Shown: one piece after another, positions 61,347-64,000 of the stretch
How the letters are laid out: each line of letters begins with the position of its first letter
How positions within the stretch are numbered: the first letter of the stretch is position 1
Assembly (NCBI RefSeq): GCF_020165985.1
Contig: NZ_JAIUKZ010000010.1
Coordinates: forward strand, 124,001 to 188,000
Reading direction: 5' to 3'
Length of the DNA stretch: 64,000 nt
DNA from: Bacillus sp. RAR_GA_16
Lineage (GTDB): Bacteria; Bacillota; Bacilli; Bacillales; Guptibacillaceae
Made by a program: the position numbers and the translations under genes
Notes under the pieces: generated by a model
What the model was told of the DNA's origin: nothing
Seen by the model: the letters and a program-made list of their open reading frames with translations, nothing else
Databases searched by the model: none

Positions 61347-61417
61347 ATCGTTAACTCCTTTCTAACATTCTTCCATCCCTTTCCCTATATCGTCTTGGTG
61401 TAATCCTACTCCCTATC

Positions 61418-61450
61418 AAAAAAGAGCAGACGCGATGTCTGCTCCTTTTT
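61418..61450 (-). terminator. Terminator of the LCP gene
   Basis: AAAGGAGCAGAC/GTCTGCTC arms with a short loop and minus-strand U run, 15 bases past the stop. Confidence 0.85.
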
Positions 61451-61464
61451 ATTTGAATCTTTCT

Positions 61465-62499
61465 CTATGGCGTTGTTTCATCCTGGTCTTCATCTAAAGC
61501 ATTCATATTTCCATTTGGATCATCTATTTGATCTTCTAGATTAAGATGAGATCGGAGTTCTGTTTTAGCAGTCGCTAGCGACTGATCATCAAGCTTAAAG
61601 TAGTATGTTCCAGCTGGTTGGAAGTCGGTTCCTGTTAGCTGAAGTTTTTCAATTGAATCAATCTTAGAAATAAACGGATATAGGCCAAGAGCTTCATTAA
61701 ACGTAAAACTCATTGTTAAGTTCTCTCCAATTCGATCCACAACGTCACCATATTTTGGTATGGAAGAAAGAGAGCTTACCTTATCGATCGCAGCTGTAAT
61801 CACTTCCATTTGTCGCTGGCCACGTTTCAAGTCAGAATCCGCCTTACGTGTTCTTGCAAAGGCAAGTGCTTCTTTACCATTTAACGTTTGCTCCCCAACC
61901 TCTAAATCAATTTTACCTTTTGACTCTTTATAAAGTTGATCAGCAATCAATTGCGATTCAATCGTTACATCAATTCCGCCAAGCTCATCAATGGCTGTCT
62001 TAAACGCATCGAAGTTTACTCGAACGACTTCATCAATCGGAATGCCGAGCAAGCCTTCCACTGTGTCAATTGTTAAGTCAATACCACCATACGCGTGAGC
62101 ATGAGTGATTTTGTCCATTCCTCTACCTGGAATTTGAACGTAGGAATCACGTGGGATACTGAGAAGCTTCATTGATTTATCATCTTGATTAAAGGTTGCC
62201 ACCATCATGGAGTCACTACGACCATTCGACGTATTTTCTTCATCGTCAACACCGAGTAGTAACACTGAAAAGTGATCTTTTCCGATATCAACTGCACTGT
62301 CTCTAAGATCAGACTGTTCGCCTCGATTCGGTTGCATGAGTGATTGGTCAGAAACGTTTGATACTTTATAATAAAGATATCCCGCATATCCACCAATACC
62401 GACTATAATGAATAATAATAGCAAAAGCGTGATTCGTAATCCGCGGCGTTTTTTCTTAGGTTTATATCGACTTCGAGGTTCCATTTGTTCTTCATTCAT
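61465..62499 (-). CDS. LytR-CpsA-Psr family wall glycopolymer ligase
   Basis: A 344-residue type II membrane protein: basic cytoplasmic start (KPKKKRRG), one span (LRITLLLLLFIIVGIGGYAGYLYY), and an extracytoplasmic LCP domain. Family residues include LLLGVDDEENTSNGRSDSMMVATF (D and R), LLSIPRDSYVQIPG (arginines binding pyrophosphate), KITHAHAYGG, VNFDAFKTAIDELGGIDVTI, and LAFARTRKADSDLKRGQRQ. Such enzymes transfer teichoic acid or other polymers to peptidoglycan. ATG at 62499 with GAAGGAG upstream. Which of TagT, TagU or TagV it corresponds to is not resolved. Confidence 0.9.
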   Translation of the reverse strand: MNEEQMEPRSRYKPKKKRRGLRITLLLLLFIIVGIGGYAGYLYYKVSNVSDQSLMQPNRGEQSDLRDSAVDIGKDHFSVLLLGVDDEENTSNGRSDSMMVATFNQDDKSMKLLSIPRDSYVQIPGRGMDKITHAHAYGGIDLTIDTVEGLLGIPIDEVVRVNFDAFKTAIDELGGIDVTIESQLIADQLYKESKGKIDLEVGEQTLNGKEALAFARTRKADSDLKRGQRQMEVITAAIDKVSSLSSIPKYGDVVDRIGENLTMSFTFNEALGLYPFISKIDSIEKLQLTGTDFQPAGTYYFKLDDQSLATAKTELRSHLNLEDQIDDPNGNMNALDEDQDETTP

Positions 62500-62749
62500 A
62501 GAAATTTTATCTCCTTCAATATAAATCAACGTTCGATTAGACCTTTCGTGTCACCACCAGGATGATCGACGGTCAATCGTTCACTAAAATATGGGTAAAT
62601 CCGACAGTTTCCGTTAACCCTAGCTATAAATGTACCATTCTTTCTTATTACTATCTACCTAAATTTTTTTCCAATCTTCGTGCACTTTGTCATTTAGACA
62701 CCACATCGGTACAATACCTATTGAAGACCTAGAGAAAGGACAAACTCTC

Positions 62750-64000
62750 TTGCATATAAAAACAGAATCAATTCCATGGATTATTATTGGTAGCTATTTT
62801 CTATTCGGATCACTATGGATTTTACTTTCAGATACAATTCTTTACCGCTTCTCCTTTGATTTTATAACAAATAAACAGATCGGCCTCTATAAAGGATGGT
62901 TTTTCATTCTTTTAACAAGTTTATTTCTTTATTTTCTTCTAAGACATCTTCTCCAAAAAAACAAAGAAATGGAAAATCAACTTTTAGAAAGCGAAGAGCG
63001 ATACCGTCGTCTTGTTGAGTCTTCTCCCTATGCCATCTGTTTGTTACAAGATGGAGAAATCACTTACACAAATGAAACCGGTTTAAAAATGGCAGGTGTT
63101 GAGTCTCTTCGTGATCTCTACCAGCATCGAGACTCTCTCGTCGTTAATCCCGAGGACCAAAGAAAGATCAAAGAACTCGTGCACAACATTCATACGAATC
63201 ACAATGAATATTCAGAAACGATTGAATACCAGTTGTTACGCGCGAATGATGACATAATGGATGTAGAATCAACGCTCATCCCGATTCATTTTGATCAAAA
63301 AGTGATGACGATCATTCAAACGCGTGACATTACTGAACGAAAACAAGCAGTAAAAGAATTATGGGAAGCGAAACAACTCATTCATGCCATTATTAGCGCC
63401 TCCCCGATTGCAACTCTCGCTCTTGATTTAGATGCTAACATTCGGTTGTGGAACCCAGCTGCAGAAAAGATATTTGGATGGAAGAGCGATGAAGTAATTG
63501 GCAAGAAAAGTCCCATTGTACCTCAAGGTGAAAAAGATATTACAATCCCTGAAATCATTTCACATGGCCATATTGTCAATAAAGAAGTGCAACGCATGAG
63601 AAAAGATGGCACCATTGTTCATACGGCTCTCTCTACCGCTCCCATTCAAGATGAAAACGGTAAGATTGATGGCATTATGGCAGCTTTTATGGATATCACT
63701 GATAAAAAGAAAACGGAAGAAGCATTGCTAAAAACAGAAAAATTATCGGCAGTAGGTCAATTAGCGGCAAGTGTTGCTCATGAAATACGAAACCCACTCA
63801 CTTCTGTTAAAGGATTTATCCAACTTCTAAACGACGATCAATCATTTGCAGAGAAAACGCCGTTTCTTTCCATTATGCTTTCAGAAATTGATCGAATGGA
63901 TGCAATCATTAAAGACTTGCTCGTGTTAGCTAAACCACAAGCTTCTCATTTTACTTTTTTTCATTTAAACAGCTTAATTTCCTATGTTCTACAGTTATTA
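62750..64000 (+). CDS. Membrane PAS sensor histidine kinase (partial)
   Basis: The 3' end is beyond the window; 417 codons are visible. A TTG start with AAAGGA ten bases upstream leads into two membrane spans (about 8-30 and 52-68, with GSLWILLSD between), then a PAS domain from LLESEERYRRLVESSPYAICLLQDG, a second PAS (ISASPIATLALDLDANIRLWNPAAEKIFGW), and HisKA with SVAHEIRNPLTSVKGF. The ATPase domain must lie outside. The HisKA matches the other kinases of this window, so it probably also feeds the sporulation phosphorelay. Fourth such kinase in 64 kb. Confidence 0.82.
   Translation, partial: MHIKTESIPWIIIGSYFLFGSLWILLSDTILYRFSFDFITNKQIGLYKGWFFILLTSLFLYFLLRHLLQKNKEMENQLLESEERYRRLVESSPYAICLLQDGEITYTNETGLKMAGVESLRDLYQHRDSLVVNPEDQRKIKELVHNIHTNHNEYSETIEYQLLRANDDIMDVESTLIPIHFDQKVMTIIQTRDITERKQAVKELWEAKQLIHAIISASPIATLALDLDANIRLWNPAAEKIFGWKSDEVIGKKSPIVPQGEKDITIPEIISHGHIVNKEVQRMRKDGTIVHTALSTAPIQDENGKIDGIMAAFMDITDKKKTEEALLKTEKLSAVGQLAASVAHEIRNPLTSVKGFIQLLNDDQSFAEKTPFLSIMLSEIDRMDAIIKDLLVLAKPQASHFTFFHLNSLISYVLQLL

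Overview
The window reads as chromosome of an aerobic, endospore-forming, low-GC Gram-positive bacterium of the Bacillaceae. The evidence is a complete spore-germination gerP set behind a sigma-K-like promoter, a Spo0E-family phosphatase, four KinA-like sensor kinases, a class A penicillin-binding protein, LytR-CpsA-Psr and lipoteichoic-acid-synthase-type proteins, lipobox lipoproteins and AGGAGG-type ribosome sites. I cannot name the species. I found no tRNA, rRNA, prophage, transposase or CRISPR array. LAYOUT. 1-5,300: small membrane, lipoprotein and hypothetical genes. 5,300-12,450: a three-PAS sporulation-type kinase, a 51-residue Spo0E-like gene, a GNAT/HD pair, a SurA-like lipoprotein and a polar amino-acid ABC transporter without an ATPase. 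12,500-19,550: an LTA-synthase-like enzyme, fdhD-moaA, lipoproteins and YkuK. 19,630-21,690: the gerP operon in the order A-C-D-E-F-B. 21,700-31,250: alcohol dehydrogenase, PBP1A, superoxide dismutase, a Grd/Prd-family gene with an in-frame UGA, and an operon of a mini zinc-finger protein, a reduced malate-synthase homologue and isocitrate lyase. 31,300-39,100: DinB, M48-ankyrin, thioredoxin and DUF1206 genes, then the mntABCD manganese transporter with a MntR-like box. 39,200-48,550: stress and regulatory genes, a MHYT kinase, a PucR-type regulator beside an M20 hydrolase, deoD and a CtaM-like gene. 48,900-64,000: zwf, gnd and rpiA (pentose phosphate), two nucleobase permeases, a polysaccharide deacetylase, two more kinases, YihY and an LCP protein. 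MAIN OBSERVATIONS. (1) The gene at 27,308-28,045 continues in frame through a UGA forming a U-P-V-C motif, with a hairpin starting on the UGA itself: a probable selenoprotein. (2) Eight genes are broken by a single-base frameshift, and all eight sit where deleting one base turns GATTC/GAATC into GATC and restores the protein. This points to one systematic cause, most simply a base-calling artefact at modified GATC sites, so the genes are probably intact. (3) Two tandem arrays of 118-121 bp self-complementary repeats lie directly behind stop codons (28,048-28,455 and 50,421-51,034), with compensating changes in their arms. (4) Several real genes under 60 codons are included: a Spo0E phosphatase, GerPD, a DnaJ-type zinc-finger protein and small membrane or basic proteins.
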